The translations under genes were made by a program, and so were the position numbers. A stretch of DNA of 64,000 nt from Cyclobacteriaceae bacterium (GTDB taxonomy: Bacteria > Bacteroidota > Bacteroidia > Cytophagales > Cyclobacteriaceae), in assembly GCA_026129485.1 (NCBI GenBank), contig JAHCHY010000001.1, forward strand, positions 248,001 through 312,000, given 5' to 3'. The notes below the pieces were generated by a model. That model did no database searches and was not told the DNA's origin. It was given only the letters and a program-made list of their open reading frames with translations. This document shows positions 37,063 to 45,838 of this stretch, one piece after another; the stretch's first letter is position 1, and each line of letters opens with the position of its first letter.

Positions 37063-38348
37063 TGCGAACAGAAGCCCGTGCTCCCGGCCGGCTGGATATA
37101 ATGGGTGGCATTGCCGATTATTCCGGCTCGCTTGTTTTGCAAATGCCCATCGCACAGCAAACCCATGTGCAGGTTGAGCTTCGTTCCGATTATCGGTTGA
37201 CCATTACCAGCACAACCGGGCCGGGCAAAGAATGGACATTTGATGCCGACTATCGCGACCTGCTGCTAAACCAGCATGCCGATTACAGGCATGCGCAGAA
37301 ATGGTTTAAGCACCACGATCTTTCCTGGGCCGCATATATTGCCGGGTGTGCATTGGTATTGCAACAAGAAAAAAGAATTGATTTTAAAGGAGCTACTATG
37401 AAGGTTAACTCCCATGTACCGCTCGGTAAAGGAGTATCTTCCTCCGCTTCGGTTGAGGTGGCTACCATGCGGGCATTAGTTCAGGCGTTTAATCTTTCTC
37501 TATCTGCAACCGAATTGCCCGTCCTGGCGCAAGCGGTTGAAAACTTTGTCGTGGGCGCTCCCTGCGGGCTGATGGATCAACTGACCTGCCACCTGGGCGA
37601 GCCCGGTTATCTTTTACCCATTGTTTGCCAGCCCGATTGGGTTGAACCGCTCATACCCATTCCGAAAGGAATACATTTTGTTGGCATTGACAGTGGCGTA
37701 AAGCATGCGGTAAGCGGGCATCAGTATGGTTATGTACGAAGCGCTGCCTTTATGGGATACGCTATCCTTGCATCACACCTTGGCGCAAGCAACCGGGAGC
37801 TAAAGCATGCTTCTGAAACCGGTCAGCGTAATCACTTACCCTTTCGGGGATACCTCTGCAACATCCATGTGCCTGAATTTGAATCTTCCTTTCAGAACAT
37901 TTTACCGGCCAGGCTTTCCGGTAAGGAGTTTCGCAAAAAATTTCAATCCATTGACCCGGTAACACAAATTGATCCGGATGTGATTTATGATGTGCTTACC
38001 TGCACCCAGCACCCGGTTTACGAAAATGCACGTGTGCATGCATTCAAAAAGCTTTTGGAAGCATACCCCTCGCAAAGCCATGCACAACAAAAGCAAACCC
38101 TGAAAGAAATGGGAGGCCTGATGTATGCCTCGCACGAAAGTTATTCGAAGTGCGGGCTGGGGTCTTCGCGTACGGATGAAATTGTAACGGCTTCCCAACA
38201 CCTGCCGGGTGTGTACGGGGCTAAAATTACGGGCGGTGGCCAGGGCGGTACAGTTTGCTTGCTGGCAGATGATGCCGGCAAACAAGCTGCAAAAGCTTTA
38301 CATCAATCGCTGAGCGAAAAATATAATATGCCACTCGCCTGGCTTTAG
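37050..38348 (+). CDS. GHMP-family sugar kinase, galactokinase / L-arabinokinase-like
   Basis: 432 residues. Motif 1 is APGRLDIMGGIADYSG (11-26) rather than GRVNLIGEHTDYNGG of GalK: the Glu-His that contact galactose are replaced by Gly-Ile, with Asp23 kept. This form is the one in the kinase domain of plant L-arabinokinase ARA1. The ATP loop PLGKGVSSSASVEVA and motif 3 KITGGGQGGTVC are present. Overlap with galT suggests galactose or a related sugar (L-arabinose, galacturonate) as substrate. Confidence 0.88.
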   Translation: MGALVRTEARAPGRLDIMGGIADYSGSLVLQMPIAQQTHVQVELRSDYRLTITSTTGPGKEWTFDADYRDLLLNQHADYRHAQKWFKHHDLSWAAYIAGCALVLQQEKRIDFKGATMKVNSHVPLGKGVSSSASVEVATMRALVQAFNLSLSATELPVLAQAVENFVVGAPCGLMDQLTCHLGEPGYLLPIVCQPDWVEPLIPIPKGIHFVGIDSGVKHAVSGHQYGYVRSAAFMGYAILASHLGASNRELKHASETGQRNHLPFRGYLCNIHVPEFESSFQNILPARLSGKEFRKKFQSIDPVTQIDPDVIYDVLTCTQHPVYENARVHAFKKLLEAYPSQSHAQQKQTLKEMGGLMYASHESYSKCGLGSSRTDEIVTASQHLPGVYGAKITGGGQGGTVCLLADDAGKQAAKALHQSLSEKYNMPLAWL

Positions 38349-38601
38349 GGTGCCGGTACGAGCAGCGAATTAATCCACCCTGCAATTTTTAACGCTTCAC
38401 CTTTGGGCACCTGCGCAATAGCTGCTATAAAAGCGAGGCTAATATTCGTTTATCACATAGCAATTCCAAGAAGCCAGTACCTGTATATGGTGCTGTTACA
38501 TCTTATTTTTCAACCACACAGAACAAAGTTTTTTTGATATACCCTTTGATTCTATATTTTATTTTCAGAACCAGGTAAAAGTATTGGATAAAAGGAAAAA
38601 G

Positions 38602-39240
38602 CTAAACAATTCCGTTTCTAATTGCAAAAGAAACTAACTCGGCTACGTTTCGGGTCTTGCTTTTTCGTAAGAGTTCCTTGCGATGGTTCTCAACCGATCC
38701 ATGGGTTAAATTCAAAGCTTTTGCTATTTCTTTTGCGGTTTCTCCCTTGCAAGTTAAGCGAAGCACATCAAACTCGCGCGGAGTAAAGCGGGTACGTGAT
38801 GATTCATTAAGACTTTTAATATAAACGTTTATCATTCGTTTCACTTCCTCGCTGTAATAATTTCTTCCATTCATTACTTCCGTAATGGCTGTTTCAACGG
38901 CATTGTTATATGATATTTCTTTTAAAAGTATACCATGGGCGCCAACACGAAGCATATCCAGGATAGTTGCGTCCTCGGCATAATTGGTCATACTAATTAC
39001 TTTAATTTTCGGGTGATTTTGCAAAATAAAACCGGCTGCTTCAAGGCCATCCATTACAGGCATACGCACATCCAAAAGCGCTACATCAATATGATGCTTG
39101 CGAATCAGGTCAATCGCTTCGGCACCATTATGTGCAATATAAACATGCTGTACAAACGAAATTTGCCTGAGCAGGGCCTGGAAAGACTGGCAGAATAACT
39201 TGTGATCATCTGCAAGCAATATGTTAATTCCATTGTTCAT
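38602..39240 (-). CDS. NarL/FixJ-type response regulator (orphan)
   Basis: 212 residues from ATG 39240; a longer frame back to 39435 would overlap the divergent VKOR gene and is rejected. Receiver domain with phospho-acceptor Asp57 (LLDVRMPVMDG) and Lys107, LuxR-type HTH at ~150-212 (FTPREFDVLRLTCKGETAKEIAKALNLTHGSVENHR). No sensor kinase is nearby. It is transcribed away from the peptide-export locus, with repeated sequence motifs in the shared 142-base intergenic region, and is the best candidate for its regulator. Confidence 0.92.
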   Translation of the reverse strand: MNNGINILLADDHKLFCQSFQALLRQISFVQHVYIAHNGAEAIDLIRKHHIDVALLDVRMPVMDGLEAAGFILQNHPKIKVISMTNYAEDATILDMLRVGAHGILLKEISYNNAVETAITEVMNGRNYYSEEVKRMINVYIKSLNESSRTRFTPREFDVLRLTCKGETAKEIAKALNLTHGSVENHRKELLRKSKTRNVAELVSFAIRNGIV

Positions 39241-39273
39241 CAACCCAAAATTTACATGCAAGATACTACGAAA

Positions 39274-39308
39274 ATGGAGGGGTAAACAACCCCATTTATG
39301 GAGGGGTA
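39274..39308. promoter_or_regulatory. Candidate operator: repeated ATGGAGGGGTA boxes
   Basis: ATGGAGGGGTA at 39274-39284 and again at 39298-39308 (24 bases apart, about two helical turns). Between them lies ACCCC (39289-39293), making GGGGT-AAACA-ACCCC an inverted pair. It lies between the divergent response regulator and VKOR genes, so either gene or both could be controlled from it. Confidence 0.5.
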
Positions 39309-39382
39309 CTTGTAAAATGGAATAATTTGTAAGTTCTTCAAAATGCCTTATGAAAAAGTCATAGAAATAGAAACCCGGTGTT

Positions 39383-40984
39383 ATGGAGAAAGTTGCTGCT
39401 AAGTTTTTGAGCCATTTGAAAATACCGGTTTCCAAACGCTATGTACAACAACTTGTTACGGCACACCCGGATTTTCCGTCCCTGCTTAGTGTTTCGGATG
39501 TTTTTAGCAGGCTTGGGGTAACCCACCGCGTAACGCGGATACAAAAAGATCAACTTTCTGAATTAGAATACCCCTACTTGCTACCCTTAGATAAGGGCCG
39601 GGGCGATATTCTTCTGATCGATAGTCATGAAAGTTTGCGGAAAAACAATGATCGATTAGAGCAATGGGGTGGTATAGTATTATTGGCAGATTCTTCAAAA
39701 ACCACCTCCGATAACGACAACAATATTCTTTACACCCTGGAAAGAAATGCAAAGGCCTGCACACTTACAGCAGGCATAGCATTTATCCTGCTTTTGGGGT
39801 TATCACAGCTTAGCCCGTTTGCATGGATCAATGTCGTTTTATTAGCGCTTACCATTTGTGGCTTAATTACAGGGTATTTTTTATTTGCTAAAGAATTGGG
39901 AATAGCTTACTCAGCAGTTGAGGCTTTTTGCAATACCGGCAAAAACACGAATTGCGATGCTGTGTTGAAATCGGAGGTATCTTTATTGGGAATTAAATTT
40001 TCGGATGCTGCCCTTACTTACTTTTTATTCCAGGTATTCCTTCTCGGCTTAGCTCCAGCCCTTTCGCTGGAAATACCTGTTGTTTTCGTGCTGGCTATAT
40101 TAAGTTTACTTACACTGCCCATCATTCTTTTTTCTCTTTATTACCAATACGTTATTGCCAAAACGTGGTGCCGCCTGTGCTTAGTGGTAGTTGCAATATT
40201 ACTGGGACAGGCTGGCATTTTAGGTTACGCTTTCTTTGCCGGTCTCATAACAAAGCAAGGAGTTAGCTTGGTATTTGTAGCTGCTGTGTTCATAATGGGC
40301 TTACTGCTCCTTGCAATAGTATTGCTCGTAAAATATACCCTCGAGCGCCATGAAAAGCTAAACCAACAGAGGAGCACGGGCAACAGGATTAAGCATAATG
40401 CAAGTGTCTTCTTATCGTTTCTTCAAAAACAAAAACAAATTGATGATACCCCTTTTGAAAATGACATGATAATGGGAAATCCTAATGCCCCTATAAAAAT
40501 TACTATGGTTAGTAACCTGTATTGTAATCCCTGTAAGTTAAAACATCAGGTTGCCGCACAATTAGTTGCTACATATCCCGAAAGCATTCGGTTAACTATG
40601 CGGTTTGTAAAAAGCGCTAACTATAAGGTAAGAGGGCTTGATTCTTTGGATTATTTGGCGGGCGCCTGGCTTACCCATGCACGGGGAAAGGCCAATGAGC
40701 AGGAAGTAACAGCAAGGATGCTGCATAGTTGGTTCGACCTGTGGGATTTGGAAAAATTTGGAAAAAAGTGGTTTGTCTCAGAGGTGGTTAGGGCAGAATG
40801 TAAAAGGCTGGCGGAGGTTCATAACAACTGGGCGAATGCAGCGGAAATCCGCCAGACACCGGCAATCTTTTTAAATGGCTATGAAATGCCAAAAGAGTAT
40901 AGCATTGAGGACTTCCTGGTGATGGTGCCGGCACTTGACGAAAAAATGAAAAGTATGATGAACATTGAAATGCAGCCTGCATAA
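39383..40984 (+). CDS. VKOR-thioredoxin fusion with degenerate C39-like N-terminal domain
   Basis: 533 residues. Residues 1-~100 resemble a C39 peptidase domain (HPDFPSLLSVSDVFSRLGVTHRV ... YPYLLPLDKGRGDILLIDS) but lack the catalytic Cys. A VKOR domain in the membrane (TM helices ~125-320) has the loop pair Cys183/Cys191 (CNTGKNTNC) and active CRLC (263-266). A periplasmic thioredoxin-like domain follows with CNPC (381-384) and cis-Pro493 (TPAIF). VKOR oxidises its thioredoxin partner with quinone, which makes disulfides in exported proteins. The first gene of the plus-strand unit that holds three Cys-rich precursors; the dead C39 domain may bind their leaders. Confidence 0.92.
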   Translation: MEKVAAKFLSHLKIPVSKRYVQQLVTAHPDFPSLLSVSDVFSRLGVTHRVTRIQKDQLSELEYPYLLPLDKGRGDILLIDSHESLRKNNDRLEQWGGIVLLADSSKTTSDNDNNILYTLERNAKACTLTAGIAFILLLGLSQLSPFAWINVVLLALTICGLITGYFLFAKELGIAYSAVEAFCNTGKNTNCDAVLKSEVSLLGIKFSDAALTYFLFQVFLLGLAPALSLEIPVVFVLAILSLLTLPIILFSLYYQYVIAKTWCRLCLVVVAILLGQAGILGYAFFAGLITKQGVSLVFVAAVFIMGLLLLAIVLLVKYTLERHEKLNQQRSTGNRIKHNASVFLSFLQKQKQIDDTPFENDMIMGNPNAPIKITMVSNLYCNPCKLKHQVAAQLVATYPESIRLTMRFVKSANYKVRGLDSLDYLAGAWLTHARGKANEQEVTARMLHSWFDLWDLEKFGKKWFVSEVVRAECKRLAEVHNNWANAAEIRQTPAIFLNGYEMPKEYSIEDFLVMVPALDEKMKSMMNIEMQPA

Positions 40985-41013
40985 AATATTGTTGGTTGTC
41001 AAATAGGGGCTTT

Positions 41014-41035
41014 AAAGGACTTGTGCCCTATCCCG
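41014..41035 (+). repeat. Conserved element upstream of precursor 1
   Basis: 22 bases beginning AAAGGACTTGTGCCC and ending TATCCCG are identical to 42132-42153, and the match continues downstream (ACATCGGATG..AAACAGGTTG). It lies 56 bases before the precursor start. A diverged third copy precedes precursor 3. Confidence 0.75.
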
Positions 41036-41090
41036 GCACATCGGATGAAACAGGTTGTACCTTATCAATCAAACTTTTAACTTCAAAAAA

Positions 41091-41324
41091 ATGAAAACAG
41101 AAAAAATTAGTTTTAAGAACATCAAGGATGTTCTTAGCAGAGATGAGATGAAGAGTATTATGGCGGGTTCTGGGGGTTGTAGTGTTTCAACCTGCTTCAG
41201 TTGTGTACAAACAGCTGCATATATTACTTGCAATTATAGTAACAATTATAGTCAGTGCGTACAAAACATCTCCAGTCAATGCTTTAGTAACTTCTCCATT
41301 TCCTCAACCGGCTGCTATTGTTGA
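41091..41324 (+). CDS. Double-glycine-type Cys-rich peptide precursor 1
   Basis: 77 residues from ATG 41091 (a longer frame from 41055 lacks the shared leader start). Leader residues 1-26 end LSRDEMKSIMAG, which fits the C39 leader pattern: Leu -12, Ser -11, Glu -8, Met -7, Ile -4, Gly -1, with Ala at -2. Cleavage after Gly26 would leave a 51-residue core, SGGCSVSTCFSC and so on, with eight cysteines. It resembles the GG-type natural-product precursors of Bacteroidota. An even number of cysteines, a VKOR gene just upstream and a C39 exporter downstream suggest a secreted disulfide-rich peptide, perhaps antimicrobial. Activity is not known. Confidence 0.85.
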   Translation: MKTEKISFKNIKDVLSRDEMKSIMAGSGGCSVSTCFSCVQTAAYITCNYSNNYSQCVQNISSQCFSNFSISSTGCYC

Positions 41325-41331
41325 GTTTTAA

Positions 41332-42096
41332 ATGGATATTTTATCAATGAGATTATACAAAGCACATCTAATACTTATTTCCATTCTCTTGATAAGCAGA
41401 ACCATGGCTTATGCACAAACGGCTGAGGATATCCTCAGCCGTTATTTTGCGGCTGCATCGAATGACGATATTGAAAAATGGAGTCAGATAAAGACACTTT
41501 ATGCCACTGCTGAAAGTTACTACAGCACGAAAGGTTTTGAGTTTCAGGATAGCACCTTTAACCCTGCTGACTTAGGCTACAAAAAACTATATAAACGCTG
41601 GCCGAACGAGCAGAAGGAAGTGTTGTTTAGCGATTCACTTTTTAAAAACCAAACCAGCACATTTTTCTTTTTTAAAGACCGAAGGGTGATAATGCTTGAT
41701 TTTATGGACCCTTTCGAAGTAGGTCCGGATGAAAAATCTACTTTCGATTTTTATCCATTAAGAATTCAAAATTATGTTCGTCATAGTAAAAGGATCCACT
41801 ATAATGGAATCAAATCCATCCCGGACAAATCAGTGCCTTGTCATGAAATTGAAATTACTACAAATAATGGTGATCATTTTTTGCTCTTTAATACAGAGAC
41901 TCATTTGCTGGATGCCATTTACTTCCCCGAGTCAGATGTTTATTGGATCATATCAGACTATAAAATTTTTGAAGGATACTTAATACCCACACACATAGCA
42001 AGCATGAAGAATGGTGTAATATTTTCATGGACAAAGTATTTAATGTTTGCATTTAATGTAGAGTTTGAAAAAAATACATTTAAACCGAACCGGTGA
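41332..42096 (+). CDS. Secreted protein of unknown function, possibly LolA-like
   Basis: 254 residues (ATG 41332; ATG 41347 gives a cleaner signal peptide, RLYKAHLILISILLISRTMAYA). The mature part begins AEDILSRYFAAASNDDIEKWSQIKTL and has alternating strands such as FFFFKDRRVIMLDF and HEIEITTNNGDHFLLFN, a layout that resembles LolA-type lipoprotein carriers. It lies between precursors 1 and 2, starting seven bases after the first stop, and so belongs to the peptide locus. A role in binding or carrying the peptide or lipoproteins is possible but only inferred. Confidence 0.7.
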   Translation: MDILSMRLYKAHLILISILLISRTMAYAQTAEDILSRYFAAASNDDIEKWSQIKTLYATAESYYSTKGFEFQDSTFNPADLGYKKLYKRWPNEQKEVLFSDSLFKNQTSTFFFFKDRRVIMLDFMDPFEVGPDEKSTFDFYPLRIQNYVRHSKRIHYNGIKSIPDKSVPCHEIEITTNNGDHFLLFNTETHLLDAIYFPESDVYWIISDYKIFEGYLIPTHIASMKNGVIFSWTKYLMFAFNVEFEKNTFKPNR

Positions 42097-42131
42097 TCAA
42101 AATAATATTGCTTGGCCAAAACAGGGGGTTA

Positions 42132-42153
42132 AAAGGACTTGTGCCCTATCCCG
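42132..42153 (+). repeat. Conserved element upstream of precursor 2
   Basis: Identical 22 bases to 41014-41035, 48 bases before the precursor 2 start. It is preceded by TTGGCCAAAACA, which also precedes the copy at precursor 3. Confidence 0.75.
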
Positions 42154-42201
42154 ATACATCGGATGTGAAACAGGTTGATATTTAAACATAATCATTTAAA
42201 A

Positions 42202-42405
42202 ATGAAAACAGCAAAAATGAGTTTCAGGAACATCAAGGATGCGCTAAGCCGGGAAGAGATGAAAAGCATAATGGCGGGAAGTGGCTTAGATGCATGCGGG
42301 GGTTGCCAAAGTCCTGTAAATGGGCAATGGGCCTACTGTATAAAGGGGGGCAATCTGACAACGTGTACCTGCATGCCAGCCCCGGGCTTCCCTTGCCAAA
42401 CATAA
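42202..42405 (+). CDS. Double-glycine-type Cys-rich peptide precursor 2
   Basis: 67 residues from ATG 42202. The 26-residue leader matches that of precursor 1 closely (ends LSREEMKSIMAG). The predicted 41-residue core starts SGLDACGGCQSP and has six cysteines, Trp, Pro and Gly, and shares almost nothing with the other two cores apart from the first residues. Start of translation is set by the shared leader. The upstream 22-base element is repeated as well, so the whole promoter-leader unit was duplicated while the core diverged. Confidence 0.83.
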   Translation: MKTAKMSFRNIKDALSREEMKSIMAGSGLDACGGCQSPVNGQWAYCIKGGNLTTCTCMPAPGFPCQT

Positions 42406-42476
42406 AGCAATCATTCACCTGTGAGAGTAGTAATTCATTAAAGTATTTGTTTTTGGCCAAAACAAGTGGGTTTTGT

Positions 42477-42497
42477 AAAGACCTGTACCCAACCCTG
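42477..42497 (+). repeat. Diverged element upstream of precursor 3
   Basis: AAAGACCTGTACCCAACCCTG aligns with the AAAGGACTTGTGCCC element before precursors 1 and 2; TTGGCCAAAACA at ~42454-42465 matches the bases before the precursor 2 copy. Similarity is partial. Confidence 0.5.
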
Positions 42498-42552
42498 ATT
42501 ATTTTAGTTAGGGTAAAACAGTCCTAATTTCTAAATTTAACTAATCAAAAAA

Positions 42553-42783
42553 ATGAAAACAGAAAAAATGAGCTTCAGGAACATTAAGGATGTACTGAGC
42601 AGAGATGAGATGAAAAGTATCATGGCGGGTTCTGGAGGAGGCGGCACTTGCGGTGTAAGAATTGGAAACCAATCATGGTGTGGAATGACTATGTGGGAGG
42701 CTCAAACCATTGCTGCCCAAAATGGTGGCTGGTGGTGTTGTGATAGTTGTGCAAGTAACGGTGGCAATGCTTCGTATTGCTAA
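42553..42783 (+). CDS. Double-glycine-type Cys-rich peptide precursor 3
   Basis: 76 residues. Leader of 26 residues (ends LSRDEMKSIMAG), then a 50-residue core SGGGGTCGVRIGNQSWCG and on, with six cysteines including an adjacent pair in WWCCDSC, and four Trp. The ATG is 12 bases after an A-rich stretch. It is followed after 68 bases by the first of two thioredoxin lipoproteins. Same export signature as precursors 1 and 2; the target or partner of the mature peptide is unknown. Confidence 0.83.
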   Translation: MKTEKMSFRNIKDVLSRDEMKSIMAGSGGGGTCGVRIGNQSWCGMTMWEAQTIAAQNGGWWCCDSCASNGGNASYC

Positions 42784-42851
42784 AAAATGTACATGGCTGC
42801 CAAAATACATTCAATATTCTGGCAGCCACTTTACACCTTAAGAGCTTTAAA

Positions 42852-44291
42852 ATGAAATTCAGCATATTGTTTGTTGTTATTCTTAATGTTACCTGTAGCA
42901 GCAAACCACTTGAGAAGCCCATTAGCGAGAAGAACGCCATTGTCCTGGTGTTTGAAAATATGCCGGAGAATAGCAGATATACGTTTGCAACAGGCATATC
43001 GATGAACAACGGAGGATTTGAAGTTCAGTATATAGATGATACATATAATACCCAATTTTTTACTGCTTCAAAGCACTCTTACGATACGCTTGTAATACCT
43101 ACTTCTCGAAAGATTCTTGAAATTCGGCATGCATATCGGGGGGCGGATATGCTAAGTTTTTATTTTCAGCAAGGAGATACCGTGCTCTTTCAGTATGATA
43201 GACTCAAGCCAATCGCTTCGGTTAAGAATAGAGTTATCCGAAAATTCGATACCTGTTTCGAATTAATGTTCAGAGAAACCCTTAACGATGAATTTCCAGC
43301 AATGGTAAAATATCAGGCCCCCTTTGCCTTTTATAAGGTTAAAAAGGATAATTATAAAGAATACTTAAATTCATTGCGGGAAAAAACCTTTGTTGAATTG
43401 AAAAATCAACGAATGTTGTTGGACTCTCTTGGTGATAGCGGAACAGAAATATCACCATCTGTCAGGGGGTTATATGCACTTCAAAATTACTTCGATTCAT
43501 TGCGCTTCTCCTTCGTAGCAAGCGATAAAGCAGAATTTCAACATAGCCGTATATTCCGTGATAGCTTGTTGTTTTATGGTTTCTTTCATGATTTTTTGAA
43601 TGACCTGATTCGCCATCGCTATGCCAAGGCGGAGGTTGAAACTACAAAGGAGGAGTTATCACCTGACTATAATATTGCTTTTGATAAAGTTAAGTCTGAC
43701 ACAATTTTTACAAAGCAAACAAAAGATATCCTGTTAAGAAAAATCATTGAGGAGATCATGCAAACTTCAGATATACAGAGCATCAAAAAATATACGACCG
43801 AATTCATTAAGATCACAAATGATTCATCAACAATCGCTTATCTGAATGAAAAAAATCGAATAAATTATAACGAGGAAAGCCAGTTGAATCTTATTGGCTT
43901 TGATAACCAGCCCATAACACTTGACAGCCTGCTTCAAGCTCATCGAGGGAAGTTGATTTATATGGACTTCTGGGCAAGTTGGTGCCGGCCCTGCATTGCC
44001 CAGTTCTCTGCCTCTGAAAAACTCAAAATGAGATATAAGGGAAAAGACATTATTTTCCTGTACTTATCTATTGACAGTGATCCTGTAAAATGGAAGAATG
44101 CAAGCAAGAAGTATAAGTTAGAAAACAGTTACTTAGTTGAAAACAGATTCTCCCCGGTATTAACGAATGATTTAAAGGTTATATCTATACCCAGGTACTT
44201 TCTTTTTGGGAAATATGGTGAAATTGTTCATTCCAATGCTCCAAGACCGGATGATCAGGCCTTATTTCATTTAATAGAAGGCAATCTTTGA
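42852..44291 (+). CDS. TlpA-like thioredoxin lipoprotein (1)
   Basis: 479 residues from ATG 42852 (an in-frame ORF begins earlier at 42777 but the lipoprotein signal starts here: FSILFVVILNVTC). After a ~330-residue N-terminal region of mixed strands and helices (unassigned, as in many Bacteroidota TlpA proteins) comes a thioredoxin fold with active site WASWCRPC and cis-Pro in VISIPRYFLFG. Probably anchored on the periplasmic side. With the VKOR fusion it could form a redox pair, one oxidising and one reducing or shuffling disulfides in the Cys-rich peptides. Confidence 0.88.
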   Translation: MKFSILFVVILNVTCSSKPLEKPISEKNAIVLVFENMPENSRYTFATGISMNNGGFEVQYIDDTYNTQFFTASKHSYDTLVIPTSRKILEIRHAYRGADMLSFYFQQGDTVLFQYDRLKPIASVKNRVIRKFDTCFELMFRETLNDEFPAMVKYQAPFAFYKVKKDNYKEYLNSLREKTFVELKNQRMLLDSLGDSGTEISPSVRGLYALQNYFDSLRFSFVASDKAEFQHSRIFRDSLLFYGFFHDFLNDLIRHRYAKAEVETTKEELSPDYNIAFDKVKSDTIFTKQTKDILLRKIIEEIMQTSDIQSIKKYTTEFIKITNDSSTIAYLNEKNRINYNEESQLNLIGFDNQPITLDSLLQAHRGKLIYMDFWASWCRPCIAQFSASEKLKMRYKGKDIIFLYLSIDSDPVKWKNASKKYKLENSYLVENRFSPVLTNDLKVISIPRYFLFGKYGEIVHSNAPRPDDQALFHLIEGNL

Positions 44292-44367
44292 CTATACCAT
44301 AAATTAATTCAAATGTATTCACACTCCTAACTCCGCACTTTAAACGTCTACTGTTTCTAATTTAAAT

Positions 44368-45819
44368 ATGATGAAATCAATTCAGTTTTTTGTACTTGTT
44401 ATGTTTTTGGGCTGTTCAGGCACAAACGATAAAAATCAACAGACAATAATAAGTATTGATGCAGGAGCTGGCGTGCTTGATAGCCTCAACTTGAATAGGT
44501 TTTCATTAGGAACGCTGAAGTTGGCCTCTATCAGGTTAGACTCGCTGGGAAGGGGCAAGGCTGACCTTAGCTTAACAGAGCCAACCATGTGTTACTTTAC
44601 TTTATTGAATGAGGGCTATGAGTTTTATTTATCCCCGGGAGATAAAATAAGAATTAACATTGGCAAAGAAAATTCAGGCTCAAACCATTCAGTAGTCTAT
44701 TCAGGCTCGGGGTCAGGGTTTAATAATTTTTTAGCTGTTAGAAGAAAAGAAATAAACAAAGTGTCCAGGTCAAGGATTAATCCTAAATTAACTACTGAGA
44801 AGTACCTGTTCAAGATAGACTCGTTTAAAAATGTTTTAGCGAGAGGTGCAGATAATTTTTCGGACACTGCGAATGTTTCGGATGAAGTTCTGGGTCTTGT
44901 AAAAAGAATGAATCAGGTTGATATAGCTGCTTTCAAGCTGGAGCATGTATTAATGTTGGAAAGCTATTCGCTTTACGAACAAACTTTAGCGAGAGATGCA
45001 GGGCAGGCAATAGTCCCTTTCATTCCGCCACAGGGCTTTGAAAAAGTCGGGGATGAAATTCCATTGGATTCCGAGGTGCTCAAAATAGGATACGCACAAT
45101 ACCGGCATTTACTATTTCTTGGCTTAACTCACGGAATATATAATCCAGCCTATGATGTTATGACGTGGGAAACCGAAAAAACTTTCTTTCCGGCAAAATC
45201 AGAGAAGCTGATAGAAGCAAGACCCTACCCCGCAGATATAAAGGAGTATCTAATGGCTGCAAATGTCAACTATTGGATGGGTATTTACGGGCTGTCGAAT
45301 CCTTCTGTTGACTCAATTTATTTTTCGTTTATTGAAAAGTTCAGCACTTCAGTTTATTATCCTGAGCTTAAGGCTGTATTTAATAAATGGGAAACTATAG
45401 CTCCCGGGAAGCAGGCACCTACGATAACAGGATTGACCACAGAAGAGAAGCTAATTAAGTTAAGTGAGTTAAAAGGTAGAGTAATTTATATTGATGTGTG
45501 GGCAACCTGGTGTGCCCCATGCCGGGAAGAATTTCCACACATGAAGAATTTGCAAAAAGAGTTTGCTAACAATGAAAAAGTTGTTTTTCTAAACGTTTCT
45601 GTTGATAGTAATATTGAAGCATGGAAAAAAATGGTTGCTTCCGGTAAAACACCGGCCGGATTGCACATAGTCAATGATGGGTCAATTTATGGCGATTACC
45701 TGATTAGCGGCATCCCCCATTATATTCTTATAGACCAGCAAGGGAAAATAGTAAATGCAGATGCTGCCAGGCCGTCTTCAGGTAAAGCAGGAGAAGATAT
45801 AAAGAACCTCATTCAATAA
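44368..45819 (+). CDS. TlpA-like thioredoxin lipoprotein (2)
   Basis: 483 residues. Lipobox VMFLGC, a long N-terminal region paralogous in layout to the upstream gene, and a C-terminal thioredoxin domain with the classical TlpA active site ATWCAPC and cis-Pro in SGIPHYILID. The two neighbours differ in the dipeptide of the CxxC (RP and AP), hinting at different redox potentials. It is followed after 19 bases by the glycosyltransferase-like gene. Confidence 0.9.
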   Translation: MMKSIQFFVLVMFLGCSGTNDKNQQTIISIDAGAGVLDSLNLNRFSLGTLKLASIRLDSLGRGKADLSLTEPTMCYFTLLNEGYEFYLSPGDKIRINIGKENSGSNHSVVYSGSGSGFNNFLAVRRKEINKVSRSRINPKLTTEKYLFKIDSFKNVLARGADNFSDTANVSDEVLGLVKRMNQVDIAAFKLEHVLMLESYSLYEQTLARDAGQAIVPFIPPQGFEKVGDEIPLDSEVLKIGYAQYRHLLFLGLTHGIYNPAYDVMTWETEKTFFPAKSEKLIEARPYPADIKEYLMAANVNYWMGIYGLSNPSVDSIYFSFIEKFSTSVYYPELKAVFNKWETIAPGKQAPTITGLTTEEKLIKLSELKGRVIYIDVWATWCAPCREEFPHMKNLQKEFANNEKVVFLNVSVDSNIEAWKKMVASGKTPAGLHIVNDGSIYGDYLISGIPHYILIDQQGKIVNADAARPSSGKAGEDIKNLIQ

Positions 45820-45838
45820 ATAACTGTTCGCCTTTTCC

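Noticed and set aside
38349..38601. 253-base gap between the GHMP kinase and response regulator genes, looked at as a possible pseudogene or small RNA
   Set aside because: No frame, hairpin with T-run or tRNA-like fold found; left unassigned.
39241..39435. Response regulator extended upstream to 39435
   Set aside because: The extension overlaps the divergent VKOR gene and the repeated boxes; the receiver domain begins at ATG 39240.
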